Origin: Candidatus Falkowbacteria bacterium RIFCSPLOWO2_12_FULL_45_13 | GTDB lineage: Bacteria; Patescibacteriota; Patescibacteriia; Patescibacteriales; GWC2-42-12 | DNA: 33,181 nt | Assembly (NCBI GenBank): GCA_001778055.1 | Contig: MFFY01000036.1 | Coordinates: forward strand, 1 to 33,181 | Direction of reading: 5' to 3' | Shown: one piece after another, positions 15,664 through 23,225 of the stretch | How positions within the stretch are numbered: the stretch's first letter is position 1 | Layout of the letters: every line of letters starts with the position of its first letter | Made by a program: the position numbers and the translations under genes | The notes under the pieces: generated by a model | Databases searched by the model: none | Seen by the model: only the letters and a program-made list of their open reading frames with translations | Told to the model about the DNA's origin: nothing

Positions 15664-16440
15664 TTACTTTACGCCCACGGCTCTTAATATCTGCCTGTGC
15701 GCCTGGCCGTTTGACGCCGCGATATTGGGCCCGCCCAGACGCCAATCGCGGCCTTTAAAATCCGTCACTCGGCCGCCGGCCTCTCTAACTAACAAAACCC
15801 CAGCGGCCACGTCCCAAACCTTGATGCCGGGCGCCACATACGACTCCGCCCGGCCGGCGGCCACATAACCCAATTCAATGGCGGCCGAGCCCAACTGCCG
15901 GCAATCCAGTTGGTTCAACTTTTGCCGGCGGCAATAAGCCATGGCTTTTTTAATATCCGCGTCTTTACTGCCGTGGCAAAAAAGATTTAAAACTTTGCTT
16001 TGCCGAATGCCGGAAACATTAATTTTTCTGCCGTTTAAAAAAGCGCCTTGCCCGGCCTCGGCCGTATAAATATCCTCTAGCATGGGCGCGCAGACTAAAC
16101 CGAAAATCAGTTCATCTTGTTTGGCTAAAGCCAAAGAAACCGACCACAAAGGATTATGCATGGAAAAATTAGTCGTGCCGTCAAGCGGGTCAAGATACCA
16201 AACATATCCCGAGCCGCTTTCTCTGTTAGCTTGTTCTTCGGCGATTATACCATGGCCGGGAAAATGTTTTTTAATTTCCCTGATAATTATTTCCTGCGAC
16301 ATTAAATCAGCCTTGGTTAAAATTTCATGATTAGACTTTAAACTGACATCTAAGCGATTGAATTTAGTATAGGCTTTCTTTAGCATCCGACCCGACCGTT
16401 TGACCGCGGCCAAGGCCATTTGCTTTATTTGCTTGTCCAT
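15664..16440 (-). CDS. Inositol monophosphatase family protein (SuhB-like)
   Basis: The protein has 258 residues, usual for the family, which are Mg-dependent phosphatases of inositol or related sugar phosphates. The metal ligands are visible: EE at 68-69 (IIAEEQ), DPLDGTTNF at 84-92 with D84 and D87, and WDVAAGVLLVREAGG near 210-224 with the last Asp. The substrate cannot be told from sequence: inositol phosphate, PAP or fructose-1,6-bisphosphate are all possible. It follows the phosphoesterase gene in the opposite sense of coordinates: it lies 29 bases upstream of that gene's stop, on the same strand and preceded by it, so the two probably form one unit. No Shine-Dalgarno is visible before ATG 16440. 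Confidence 0.92.
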   Translation of the reverse strand: MDKQIKQMALAAVKRSGRMLKKAYTKFNRLDVSLKSNHEILTKADLMSQEIIIREIKKHFPGHGIIAEEQANRESGSGYVWYLDPLDGTTNFSMHNPLWSVSLALAKQDELIFGLVCAPMLEDIYTAEAGQGAFLNGRKINVSGIRQSKVLNLFCHGSKDADIKKAMAYCRRQKLNQLDCRQLGSAAIELGYVAAGRAESYVAPGIKVWDVAAGVLLVREAGGRVTDFKGRDWRLGGPNIAASNGQAHRQILRAVGVK

Positions 16441-16469
16441 AATAATATTTTTTTATTATTAAATCTTAT

Positions 16470-16985
16470 TTACAATAACTCCAAAATTTTCAGCTCTAGG
16501 GGCGGCTGGCCAGCCGCCCCTACACTGTCCCAGACCGCGAAAGTCGCTTTAAAAAAAACTCCGCCCAAAGTTCCCGGATTAGCCATCATCACCCCATTTT
16601 TTTCCTCTAGCCACGGCCTATGCGTATGACCGTAAAAAATTATGTCGCATTTTTTCAAAGGCGCATGGCAATGCGCCGCTACTTTTTTTATAAACCAGGG
16701 TTCGTGGTATAAACCAACGGTTTTGCCGTCTATCTCAAACACGCCGAACCGGCCCAGATATTTTATATTTTTATACTGTCCAACTTCTGCCTCATCGTAA
16801 ATTTCTAAATTGCCGCGCACCAGATATATGGTTTTAAAATTTTTTGCCAGATAGGCCAAAGTATCGCTATTCACCACGTCGCCCGCGCAGACGGCATTTT
16901 CTATGCCCTGGTTTCTGCCCCAGTTTAAACATTTTTCCAGATTGACCAGGTTGTCATGGATGTCGGAGATAATTAAAAATTTCAT
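16470..16985 (-). CDS. YfcE/MJ0936-type metallophosphoesterase
   Basis: The protein has 171 residues. The dinuclear-metal motifs are present: SDIHDN (7-12), AGDVV (34-38), RGNLE (57-61), YHEPW (93-97, where HG or HD is usual) and GHTH (119-122). These are calcineurin-like phosphodiesterases with broad substrates in vitro. The variant RGNLE, in place of the RGNCD usual in YfcE, and the Glu after His93-94 may change metal binding. The C-terminal 15 residues (VGAAGQPPLELKILELL) are partly encoded by a 26-bp perfect palindrome, so the original end may have been replaced. It is upstream of the SuhB-like gene on the same strand. Confidence 0.9.
   Translation of the reverse strand: MKFLIISDIHDNLVNLEKCLNWGRNQGIENAVCAGDVVNSDTLAYLAKNFKTIYLVRGNLEIYDEAEVGQYKNIKYLGRFGVFEIDGKTVGLYHEPWFIKKVAAHCHAPLKKCDIIFYGHTHRPWLEEKNGVMMANPGTLGGVFFKATFAVWDSVGAAGQPPLELKILELL
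16497..16522. repeat. TAGGGGCGG-type perfect palindrome in the phosphoesterase 3' end
   Basis: The 13-nt arms TAGGGGCGGCTGG and CCAGCCGCCCCTA meet without a loop. It is related by its TAGGGGCG ends to the element inside the RAYT gene at 23465-23492. Confidence 0.8.
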
Positions 16986-17045
16986 AAGTTTATCGTGTTA
17001 CGCCCTAAAATATTTTATAAAAACGGCAGCAGGCAACGGCTAATT

Positions 17046-18179
17046 CTAATTAATTATCGCCCAAACCTCATAAATCACTCCCAAAATAAACAAACCGGAC
17101 AAGAAATAAGCCCAAGGCTTGGTTAGTTTATTGTTAATCGCCGAAACTTGCTCCGGTTTGGCTTTAACTTTGAAAACCAGCCAGATTAAAATCAGGCCGG
17201 ACAGACCGCCGGTAACCGCGCCGGTAAAGCTGATGACTCCGGTCAAATTGATCCAACCGATTAAAAATAAAAAATAGGGAATAAACCCGGCCAAAAACCA
17301 GGCCAATTTGTTGCTTAATTTAAAATCCCACTCAAAAATTTCTTCCGCGGCCTGGGCCGTAACGATGTGAGAGGTAATTACGGCCAACAGGCCGAAAATC
17401 AAAGCCAGGGTAATCACGCCGTCGTTTAAGGCCAGAGCCAACCCGGCCAGGGCGTCGGGCGAAGTCCGAGCGCCGGTGATGCCTAAAATTATTAAAACAA
17501 AAAACAACATTAAACCGGCGGCCAGAAACGTTCCCCAGGCAATGGCGCTTTTAATTTTATGTTTCTCATAAGCCAACAGGCGGCAGACTTCCGGAATGGC
17601 CGCGCCGCCGCCAACGGCAAAAAATATCGGACCATAGGGCAAAAAAATGTTTTTCCAATTAATTAAATCATAATTGCCGGGCTCTATCTGGCCAAAGCCC
17701 CGCCAGGCGATTAGTCCCATGGCTACGACTAAAAGAGCGGTTAAAACCAATTCCGTGCCGGCGATCAATTTTATGTCAAAAAACGTTATTAATGAAACCA
17801 GGGCAAACAGGCCGGTTGAATAAAGAAAAATACTGCCGCCCAAATAGGGATTCAACAGCTGATACAAAAAAAGCCCGCCCGCGATGATATAGGCTAAAAT
17901 CGCGCCATAAGAGCTGATGACATCAACTAAAAAAGTAAATTTTTTGCTTTTTTCGTTAATATACTTGCCCACGAAACCGGGCAACCGGTGCTTATCTTTG
18001 GTCGACAAAACCGCCTCGGCAAAAAGCAGATGTAAAAAATATTGAATAACCGCCAACCCTGACATGTAAACAAACAACGGTATAATGCCGGCCTGATTGA
18101 TCACAAAAGGTATGGCAAATAAGCCGACGCCGATGATGGCGCCGATCAGGGTGGTGATTGCCAGAAGGTAATTGGACAT
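17046..18179 (-). CDS. Amino-acid permease (aromatic amino-acid / HAAAP-like)
   Basis: The protein has 377 residues with about eleven hydrophobic segments. The first helix (TLIGAIIGVGLFAIPFVINQ) carries the glycine-rich unwound motif GAIIGVGLFAIP typical of APC-superfamily carriers, most like the tyrosine/tryptophan permease branch. The motif FFAVGGGAAIPEVCRLL near 190-205 fits the sixth-helix region of that branch. The protein probably imports an amino acid by cation symport, which suits an organism with limited biosynthesis. Its start is 36 bases past the small membrane ORF, with a repeat between; that repeat places an AGGGGG sequence 11 bases before the ATG, which may act as ribosome binding site. 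Confidence 0.85.
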   Translation of the reverse strand: MSNYLLAITTLIGAIIGVGLFAIPFVINQAGIIPLFVYMSGLAVIQYFLHLLFAEAVLSTKDKHRLPGFVGKYINEKSKKFTFLVDVISSYGAILAYIIAGGLFLYQLLNPYLGGSIFLYSTGLFALVSLITFFDIKLIAGTELVLTALLVVAMGLIAWRGFGQIEPGNYDLINWKNIFLPYGPIFFAVGGGAAIPEVCRLLAYEKHKIKSAIAWGTFLAAGLMLFFVLIILGITGARTSPDALAGLALALNDGVITLALIFGLLAVITSHIVTAQAAEEIFEWDFKLSNKLAWFLAGFIPYFLFLIGWINLTGVISFTGAVTGGLSGLILIWLVFKVKAKPEQVSAINNKLTKPWAYFLSGLFILGVIYEVWAIIN

Positions 18180-18187
18180 AGGATATC

Positions 18188-18214
18188 TTGCCCCCTTGAT
18201 AAAAGGGTTGGGGG
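18188..18214. repeat. C/G-arm palindromic element between the 49-residue ORF and the permease
   Basis: GCCCCCTTGATAAAAGGG followed by TTGGGGGATT. It is a compact member of the family seen inside ileS and other genes, here intergenic. Confidence 0.7.
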
Positions 18215-18215
18215 A

Positions 18216-18365
18216 TTATATTTTAAAAAATCTCAAATTATCCTTTTTGAAATAATCCAAGACCCCGATCTTTTGATAAAAAAACCAACCCGTCGAAATC
18301 ATAATTAAAACAAAAACCAAAGCCAAAAAACCGGCTATTTTAATAAACTTGTCTAATTTTACCAT
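18216..18365 (-). CDS. Small single-pass membrane protein (49 residues)
   Basis: ATG 18365 opens a frame MVKLDKFIKIAGFLALVFVL with one hydrophobic helix (about residues 9-29), then a short polar tail ending YFKKDNLRFFKI and a TAA at 18216. A TATAAT lies 6 bases before the ATG, so the message could be leaderless. It precedes the permease on the same strand with a 36-base gap and may be co-transcribed. No homology is claimed. Confidence 0.55.
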   Translation of the reverse strand: MVKLDKFIKIAGFLALVFVLIMISTGWFFYQKIGVLDYFKKDNLRFFKI

Positions 18366-18371
18366 GCTTTA

Positions 18372-18401
18372 ATTATAGCTTAAAATAACCTTGTATACCA
18401 A
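18372..18401 (-). promoter_or_regulatory. Candidate promoter for the small ORF and permease
   Basis: TTGGTA (18396-18401) and a consensus TATAAT (18372-18377) have an 18-base spacer on the minus strand. The expected transcription start falls on or next to the ATG at 18365. Confidence 0.5.
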
Positions 18402-18443
18402 ATATAGATTGAGATGGTTACAAAACTATTTTTGCTGCAATTT

Positions 18444-18502
18444 GCCTGCCTGTCGGCGGGCAGGTAGCGCGGCTCGCGAAGCCTGCCTGCCGGCAGGCAG
18501 GC
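18444..18502. repeat. CCTGCC-type palindromic repeat pair
   Basis: A perfect 22-bp palindrome GCCTGCCTGCC/GGCAGGCAGGC (18481-18502) is preceded by a diverged copy TGCCTGCCTGTCGGCGGGCA from 18444. Related pieces occur in the rpsA tail. Confidence 0.75.
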
Positions 18503-18510
18503 GATAACAT

Positions 18511-18540
18511 AAAAAAGCGCGCTACCTTGAGTGCGCGCTT
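18511..18540 (-). terminator. Intrinsic terminator of the 18.6-19.1 kb gene
   Basis: On the minus strand AAGCGCGC pairs with GCGCGCTT (18515-18522 with 18533-18540), followed by TTTTTTATG. Confidence 0.75.
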
Positions 18541-18562
18541 GGCGTTTAACGCCGGATACCTC

Positions 18563-19072
18563 CTATTCGCCCCCGACGATCTCGTCAAGTTCTTCAAAAA
18601 AACCTATAAATAGAGTCCCCAACGAGATAGGCGGCGTATCGGTGACTTGCGGGTCAAGGTTTTCGTGTCTGCCACCCATATAGAGCTCGCGTAATTTCTT
18701 TCGGGTCGCTTCAACCAAGCTCTGGTCATCCAAATAATATTGCTCTTTATGAAACCATTGCACCCAATAGGCGTGCCACAAAGAAATGGGATTCGTATCA
18801 ATCTTCACCAGCTTGGGCCCATGTCTTTCGCAAACGGTAAAAGTCAGCTTAACGACGCGCCTAATCCACCAGCGCCGCCTGTTTTTAGAACTGCGCAAAG
18901 AAATTACTTCGTCTGGCGGGAGCAATATCTTGGATACGCGCTTTAACATGCGGCCGCAATCTTGGATGGTGCAACGACGCCCGATTCGCTTGTAGAGGCG
19001 ATAAAAAAACCAGCCGGGCGCGATTACGGCAAAGGCCGAAACTATCGCGCCAAAAATGAGATATATGTTCAT
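18563..19072 (-). CDS. Hypothetical membrane-anchored protein
   Basis: The protein has 169 residues from ATG 19072, chosen because AAAGGA lies 7 bases before it; an in-frame ATG at 19111 is less likely. One N-terminal membrane helix (MNIYLIFGAIVSAFAVIAPG) is followed by a basic, Arg-rich stretch (RRRWWIRRVVK near 66-76) that would sit at the cytoplasmic face. The rest is a soluble domain with aromatic residues (HAYWVQWFHKEQYY) and an acidic C-terminus (FFEELDEIVGGE). No family is recognised. It has its own terminator. Upstream is the MITE-like element at 19225-19433. Confidence 0.7.
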   Translation of the reverse strand: MNIYLIFGAIVSAFAVIAPGWFFYRLYKRIGRRCTIQDCGRMLKRVSKILLPPDEVISLRSSKNRRRWWIRRVVKLTFTVCERHGPKLVKIDTNPISLWHAYWVQWFHKEQYYLDDQSLVEATRKKLRELYMGGRHENLDPQVTDTPPISLGTLFIGFFEELDEIVGGE

Positions 19073-19216
19073 CGTTATCCTTTCGTTATTGAAATTACTT
19101 AGGTTTAACAAACCTGTTCAGATTGTTTTGGTTGGGCTCTTCGCCGCGGCGGGAAAACCTCCGGTTAAAAGAACGCTTCAAATTATTTAAACATTATCAT
19201 AAAATCTAATTTATAT

Positions 19217-19441
19217 CAAAACGAGGTTTAATACTTAAAAATGGTTGGTAATTTTTTGGCCAAATCAAAAATTTATCTTACGGACAGCTTATTTGTTGCT
19301 ATTTAGGCGCGTAAATACTAAATTAGTATATTGATACACACACTAATTCAAATCGATTTAAATTTGTTGTTAATCTACGCCTAATCTTACAACGAAAACA
19401 AAGTTTTCACCAACCAATTTTAAGTATTAAACCCAAAACGA
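19217..19441. mobile_element. MITE-like element, 209 bp, with 8-bp direct repeats
   Basis: The element spans 19225-19433. Its terminal inverted repeats (19225-19249 and 19409-19433) match in 24 of 25 positions, beginning GGTTTAATACTTAAAA. It is flanked on both sides by CAAAACGA (19217-19224 and 19434-19441), as expected for a target-site duplication. There is no open frame of note inside. It accounts for most of the 430-base gap between the hypothetical membrane gene and the translin-like gene. Confidence 0.8.
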
Positions 19442-19443
19442 CC

Positions 19444-19495
19444 AAATAAAAAACGGCAGAGACGCGATTAATCGCGTCTCTGCCGTTTTTTATTT
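19444..19495. terminator. Perfect 52-bp palindrome after the translin-like gene
   Basis: The 26-nt arms meet at GATTAATC without a loop. The central 28 bp are identical to those of the 13967-14034 palindrome, while the outer 12 bp of each arm (AAATAAAAAACG) differ. It starts 8 bases past the stop at 19503 and has T-rich ends, so it probably terminates that gene. Confidence 0.8.
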
Positions 19496-19502
19496 AACCA
19501 AC

Positions 19503-20072
19503 CTATTTTCTCAAATTCACCTCGTAATTTATCTGCTCAATTTTCCTTAGATGGCCCTTGGCCTGATCATACTTGGTCCTTAGATAACCTCTCATATCGA
19601 ATTCGACCAGTTCGGCCATAATGTCATCGGCAATCTGATGGATTTTTTTCACTTCCTTATATTTCCCCAGGGTTGCCATCTTAATCGCCCAGCGGACCAA
19701 TTCGCCGATTAAATCCGACAGGCCGCCCAGATAACTTTCATAAGTTAAGCCGACTTTATTAATCTTATCAATCTTTTCTCCGGTCATGACCAGAAAAAAT
19801 AATTTGGCTTCGGCGTATTCTTCCGCCGCCGCCCGGTACGAGCCTTCTTCCAAAGGCCGCTCCAAACCGAACTTCTTTTCCAGGTCGGATAAAATCCACT
19901 CGATTTCCACAAGCATCTTGGCCGCGCGGTCCAGGTCATCGCGATGCAAAGAAAAAATCGCTTTTTTAGCGTCATGCAAAACCGCATTGGCCAAACTGAT
20001 AATCTGCCGGGCTTGGCTGGCATGGTCGTCAAACTCCTTTTTCAACTCACGAATGAATTTTTTGTTGATCAT
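19503..20072 (-). CDS. Translin-family protein
   Basis: The protein has 189 residues from ATG 20072 (MINKKFIRELKKEFDDHASQ). It is almost all helical, as expected for translin/TRAX. The N-terminal helix has the family-like pattern KEFDDHASQARQIISLANAV. The C-terminal half contains YLGGLSDLIGELVRWAI (about 121-137), matching the conserved Y-L-x-x-L-x-D-L-x-G-E-L-x-R core of translins. Translins form octamers that bind single-stranded RNA or DNA, and the TRAX subunit is an RNase in eukaryotes. Members are known in eukaryotes and archaea and are unusual in bacteria. Whether catalytic acidic residues of TRAX are present cannot be settled by eye. It follows the PilB-like gene by about 95 bases. Confidence 0.75.
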   Translation of the reverse strand: MINKKFIRELKKEFDDHASQARQIISLANAVLHDAKKAIFSLHRDDLDRAAKMLVEIEWILSDLEKKFGLERPLEEGSYRAAAEEYAEAKLFFLVMTGEKIDKINKVGLTYESYLGGLSDLIGELVRWAIKMATLGKYKEVKKIHQIADDIMAELVEFDMRGYLRTKYDQAKGHLRKIEQINYEVNLRK

Positions 20073-20073
20073 A

Positions 20074-20163
20074 TAAACACAAATTAACACAAATTATCGC
20101 CTTACGGCGGAACAAATTTACGCAAATTTATATTGAATCTGTAATAAATTTGTGTAAATTTGT
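20074..20163. repeat. AATTTGTG-type repeat between translin-like and pilB-like genes
   Basis: ACACAAATTAACACAAATTA at the left and AAATTTGTGTAAATTTGTG at the right form an imperfect inverted repeat, with AAATTTACGCAAATTTA inside. It fills the whole gap between the two genes. Confidence 0.6.
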
Positions 20164-20167
20164 GCCT

Positions 20168-21862
20168 TTACTCCGAAACCCTGAAGACCTCGTCCACGCT
20201 GGTGATGCCTTCCAAGGCTTTCAAGAGCCCGTCCTGAACCATGGTAATCATGCCATTTTTCTTGGCAATATCGCGCATATCATATTCGCTGGCCTGGCCG
20301 CTCAAAACCATTTTTTCCATTTCCTGATTCATATTCATTACTTCATAGATGCCGATTCTGCCTCTGTAGCCAATGCCCTGGCAAGCCTGGCAGCCGGCGC
20401 CCTGATAAAATTTTAAATCATTGAAATCAATGACTTTCTTATCCTCCTCCGAGAGTCCGGCTAAAAGATCTTTGACCCGCCCTAAAACTTCTGTTTCAAG
20501 CTTAATCTCGTGTTTGCATTGCTGGCAAATCTTTCTAACTAACCTTTGACCAACCATGGCGTTTAAGGCTGGCGCCAACAGATAAGGCTTAGCGCCCATG
20601 GACAGAAATCTCGGGACGGTTCCGGCCGCGTCGTTGGTATGGATAGTGGACAGCACCAGGTGACCGGTCAAAGCGGCCTGAATGGCGATTTCAGAGGTTT
20701 CCAGGTCGCGGATTTCGCCCACCATGATAATATCCGGATCCTGACGCACGATTGAGCGCAAACCTTGGGCGAAAGCATAATTTTTGCTGGTTTGCGATTG
20801 ATTGACGCCGGAGAGCTGATATTCAATCGGATCTTCAATGGTGATAATCTTGGTTTCCTGGTTATTCAGTTTTTTTAAAATCGCGTAGAGCGTGGTAGTT
20901 TTACCCGAGCCGGTCGGACCGGTGGTGATAACCAGGCCGTTGGGGCGCTCCACCTCTCTTTTAAGCTGATCAAAGGCTCGGCCGCGAATGCCCAAATCAT
21001 TGAATTCCAAGCCGACAGCGCTGGATCTTAGCAGTCTCATCACCACGCTTTCGCCGAAATTGGTCGGTAAAAATGACGCCCGGATGTCAATCCGGTCGGC
21101 TTTTAAATAAATCGACAGGCGGCCGTCTTGCGGTTTATCCAGCACGTTAATTTTCACCCCGGCCAAAAGTTTCAAGCGCGAAATTATCTTCCCCCATGAT
21201 GATTTGTCTATAGCGGCCGCGTCATGCAAAACACCGTCAATCCTAAACCTGACTTTTATGGCCTGCTCCTCGGCTTCAATATGAACATCGGAAGCGTTGG
21301 ATTTTACGGCCGAAGCCAAAATCATGGTAACAATTTCCGTGGTCTGCGCCTGATTTATGCCACTCTGCAAATCCCGGAAACTGGAAAAATTTTCTCCGTA
21401 CTTATTTAAATCTTCTTCGGTGATTTTAACGCCCCTGACCACCTCTTTTACTTTAGGTATGGTTTTGTACATGTTCAAGCCGTAATTAAAACTGTTTTCC
21501 GTAACCAAATAAATTTTTATTTCGGAAAAATATTTTTCCGCCAATTCTTTGGCCAGGCTGACCGCCAAAGGATTAGCGGGGTTCAGGCTGGCCAGGCGGA
21601 TGCTTTTGCCATCATAAAAAAAACATAAAACGCCAAGTTCCTTTGCCTGGCCTTCCCCAATTAAAACCAAAGCTTCCGGGCTGATGGGGAAACCAATTAG
21701 ATCAACATAGGGCCAACCCATACTGTCGGCTCTTTGTTTAGTCAGCCGTTCCAGCTCTTTAATTTTAAACGCCTTTTGCTTGACCGCGAATTTGGCTGCC
21801 GCGCTTTCCTCGTTACTTGGCTCGCCGTCGTATAAATCTTTAATGGATGGAGTATTGGACAT
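20168..21862 (-). CDS. pilB: GspE/PilB-family secretion or type IV pilus assembly ATPase
   Basis: The protein has 564 residues and is a hexameric motor that drives pilus or pseudopilus assembly from the cytoplasmic face. An N-terminal GspE-II-like domain (about 30-130) precedes the ATPase core. SDVHIEAEE (191-199) and RFRIDGVLHD start the N2 domain. Walker A GPTGSGKT is at 315-322, the Asp box ITIEDPIE near 340-347, Walker B MVGEIRD near 380-386 and the His box GHLVLSTIHTND at 400-411. The zinc module is CQQC (446-449) with a second CQAC about 45 residues later. Length and order are those of full PilB. The start ATG 21862 has a GGGGAG about 20 bases upstream. No other pilus genes are in the window, so the exact system is inferred. 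Confidence 0.95.
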   Translation of the reverse strand: MSNTPSIKDLYDGEPSNEESAAAKFAVKQKAFKIKELERLTKQRADSMGWPYVDLIGFPISPEALVLIGEGQAKELGVLCFFYDGKSIRLASLNPANPLAVSLAKELAEKYFSEIKIYLVTENSFNYGLNMYKTIPKVKEVVRGVKITEEDLNKYGENFSSFRDLQSGINQAQTTEIVTMILASAVKSNASDVHIEAEEQAIKVRFRIDGVLHDAAAIDKSSWGKIISRLKLLAGVKINVLDKPQDGRLSIYLKADRIDIRASFLPTNFGESVVMRLLRSSAVGLEFNDLGIRGRAFDQLKREVERPNGLVITTGPTGSGKTTTLYAILKKLNNQETKIITIEDPIEYQLSGVNQSQTSKNYAFAQGLRSIVRQDPDIIMVGEIRDLETSEIAIQAALTGHLVLSTIHTNDAAGTVPRFLSMGAKPYLLAPALNAMVGQRLVRKICQQCKHEIKLETEVLGRVKDLLAGLSEEDKKVIDFNDLKFYQGAGCQACQGIGYRGRIGIYEVMNMNQEMEKMVLSGQASEYDMRDIAKKNGMITMVQDGLLKALEGITSVDEVFRVSE

Positions 21863-21926
21863 ACAAAATTTAAAATGTAAATCTCCCCGGCCCGCCTCGC
21901 GTTAATTTGTCTGTTAATAATCGCTG

Positions 21927-21932
21927 ATTATA
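21927..21932 (-). promoter_or_regulatory. Possible -10 box upstream of pilB
   Basis: A consensus TATAAT on the minus strand, about 65 bases before the ATG. The matching -35 is weak. Confidence 0.35.
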
Positions 21933-21993
21933 TCTAACGAACATTTATGATTAATAAACAATAAAACAGCGAGCGGGGCAGGCAAAATGAAAA

Positions 21994-22146
21994 ATTAATA
22001 ATTTCTAATTCCTAATTAACCTAATTGATCTAATAAAATCCCAAATCCGAATGACCAATAACCAAACAAATCCCAATGAATAAATCCCAAAAAATAAATT
22101 AAAATTTAGGGCTTCATTGGACATTGGGATTTGGATATTTGGTATT
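21994..22146. repeat. Period-7 repeat and AAATCCCAA-type inverted repeat between NIF3 and pilB genes
   Basis: Heptamer-like units ATTAATA, ATTTCTA, ATTCCTA, ATTAACC run from 21994 to 22021. ACCAAACAAATCCCAATG (22061-22078) is an imperfect inverted repeat of the segment at 22121-22143. Together with AT-rich sequence they fill the 313-base gap between the NIF3 and pilB genes; no gene is seen there. Confidence 0.6.
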
Positions 22147-22175
22147 ATTCTCTAAATACATTATACCTCACGGGA

Positions 22176-23153
22176 CTAAGAATAAAAAGTCCGCGGATGT
22201 ATCAATTTTTTTTTGAACCTTTTCACCCTAATCAGTCCGGAAACGGGGATAACCTCCAGACCGCGCTTCTCCAGTTCATCCAGGAAAAGATTCATGCCCA
22301 GCGAATCCGACGACATGTGGCCGGCGATAACCACGTTGACGTGGCTCTTCTCCGCTTCTTTGCGATGATCTTCGCTCATATGCATGCCGATGATCGTGCC
22401 GATGCCGGCTTGCGCCATTTTTTCGTACATGTCCTTCGAACCGCTGGTGCCGCCGGTGAATTCGGTCACGGCGATACGGCCGCAGCTGGAATCGGGCGAA
22501 CCCACGAATATCTTCGGTCCGGCGCCGTATTTTATCGCCTCCCGATATTCCGGAATCTCCCGGAGCATCTCCATCACTTCGCCCACGGTTTCCGGTTGAC
22601 TTTTATCGAGAACACCAACCATGAAGCTTGCGCCCAGATTATCGGCCGCGGTATGCACGCACATATAATCCAATTTAAGCATCCTGGCCAAATCCACGTC
22701 ACGATTATGATTGATGGGCGAAATACCACGGCTAACTTCGCTGATTCTCGGCCTGATAACCGACTCGGCGATATTGATGGGCACGCCGTACTGGGCCAGG
22801 ACTTCAGCCTGCAGATCCATGACGCCGGACAGGTCGGCCAGCGCCTTACCTTCCGGATGGTGGCCGATAACCAGGTCGATGCCCAGCTTATCGGCGAGCA
22901 AAAGTTCGCTCCCTTTCATGTCGATACCGGCCAAAATTTTCTTCACGGCATTTCTCTCCGTATCCACCAGCACGCGGGTATCGCTGAAAGGATTGGACAG
23001 CTTTTCCGCGTCGAAATCCTTTTTTTCCGCCGCCGACATGGCTTCGTATTTCTTATTCAGACGCGCCAAATATTTTTTCACTTTTTCCAGTCCGCGCAAA
23101 TCGGCCTTGATGCCCATTTTAATCGCCAAATCGAAAATTTGTTGTGTGGTCAT
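22176..23153 (-). CDS. NIF3-family (DUF34) metal-binding protein
   Basis: The protein has 325 residues. The dinuclear-metal residues expected for the NIF3 fold are visible: VIGHHPEG (96-102), CVHTAADN (165-172) and a late AGHMSSDS (about 274-281). The family binds two metals at a toroidal hexamer. Some members were named GTP cyclohydrolase type 2, but the physiological role remains unsettled. The N-terminal helix (residues about 1-50) is longer than in short NIF3 proteins. A good Shine-Dalgarno (AAGGAT) lies 7 bases before ATG 23153. A long open frame on the other strand is only a shadow of this gene. Confidence 0.85.
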   Translation of the reverse strand: MTTQQIFDLAIKMGIKADLRGLEKVKKYLARLNKKYEAMSAAEKKDFDAEKLSNPFSDTRVLVDTERNAVKKILAGIDMKGSELLLADKLGIDLVIGHHPEGKALADLSGVMDLQAEVLAQYGVPINIAESVIRPRISEVSRGISPINHNRDVDLARMLKLDYMCVHTAADNLGASFMVGVLDKSQPETVGEVMEMLREIPEYREAIKYGAGPKIFVGSPDSSCGRIAVTEFTGGTSGSKDMYEKMAQAGIGTIIGMHMSEDHRKEAEKSHVNVVIAGHMSSDSLGMNLFLDELEKRGLEVIPVSGLIRVKRFKKKLIHPRTFYS

Positions 23154-23164
23154 ATGACATCCTT

Positions 23165-23191
23165 AGGGTCGAACAGCCGTTCACCCCTACT
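23165..23191. repeat. Degenerate TAGGGGYG-type palindrome downstream of the RAYT gene
   Basis: TAGGGTCGAACAGCCGTTCA followed by CCCCTAC is a mismatched palindrome with the same ends as the element inside the RAYT gene. It lies in the 72-base gap between the RAYT stop and the NIF3 start. Confidence 0.6.
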
Positions 23192-23225
23192 TTTAATTAT
23201 AAATATTTTTACAATAATTCTGCCT

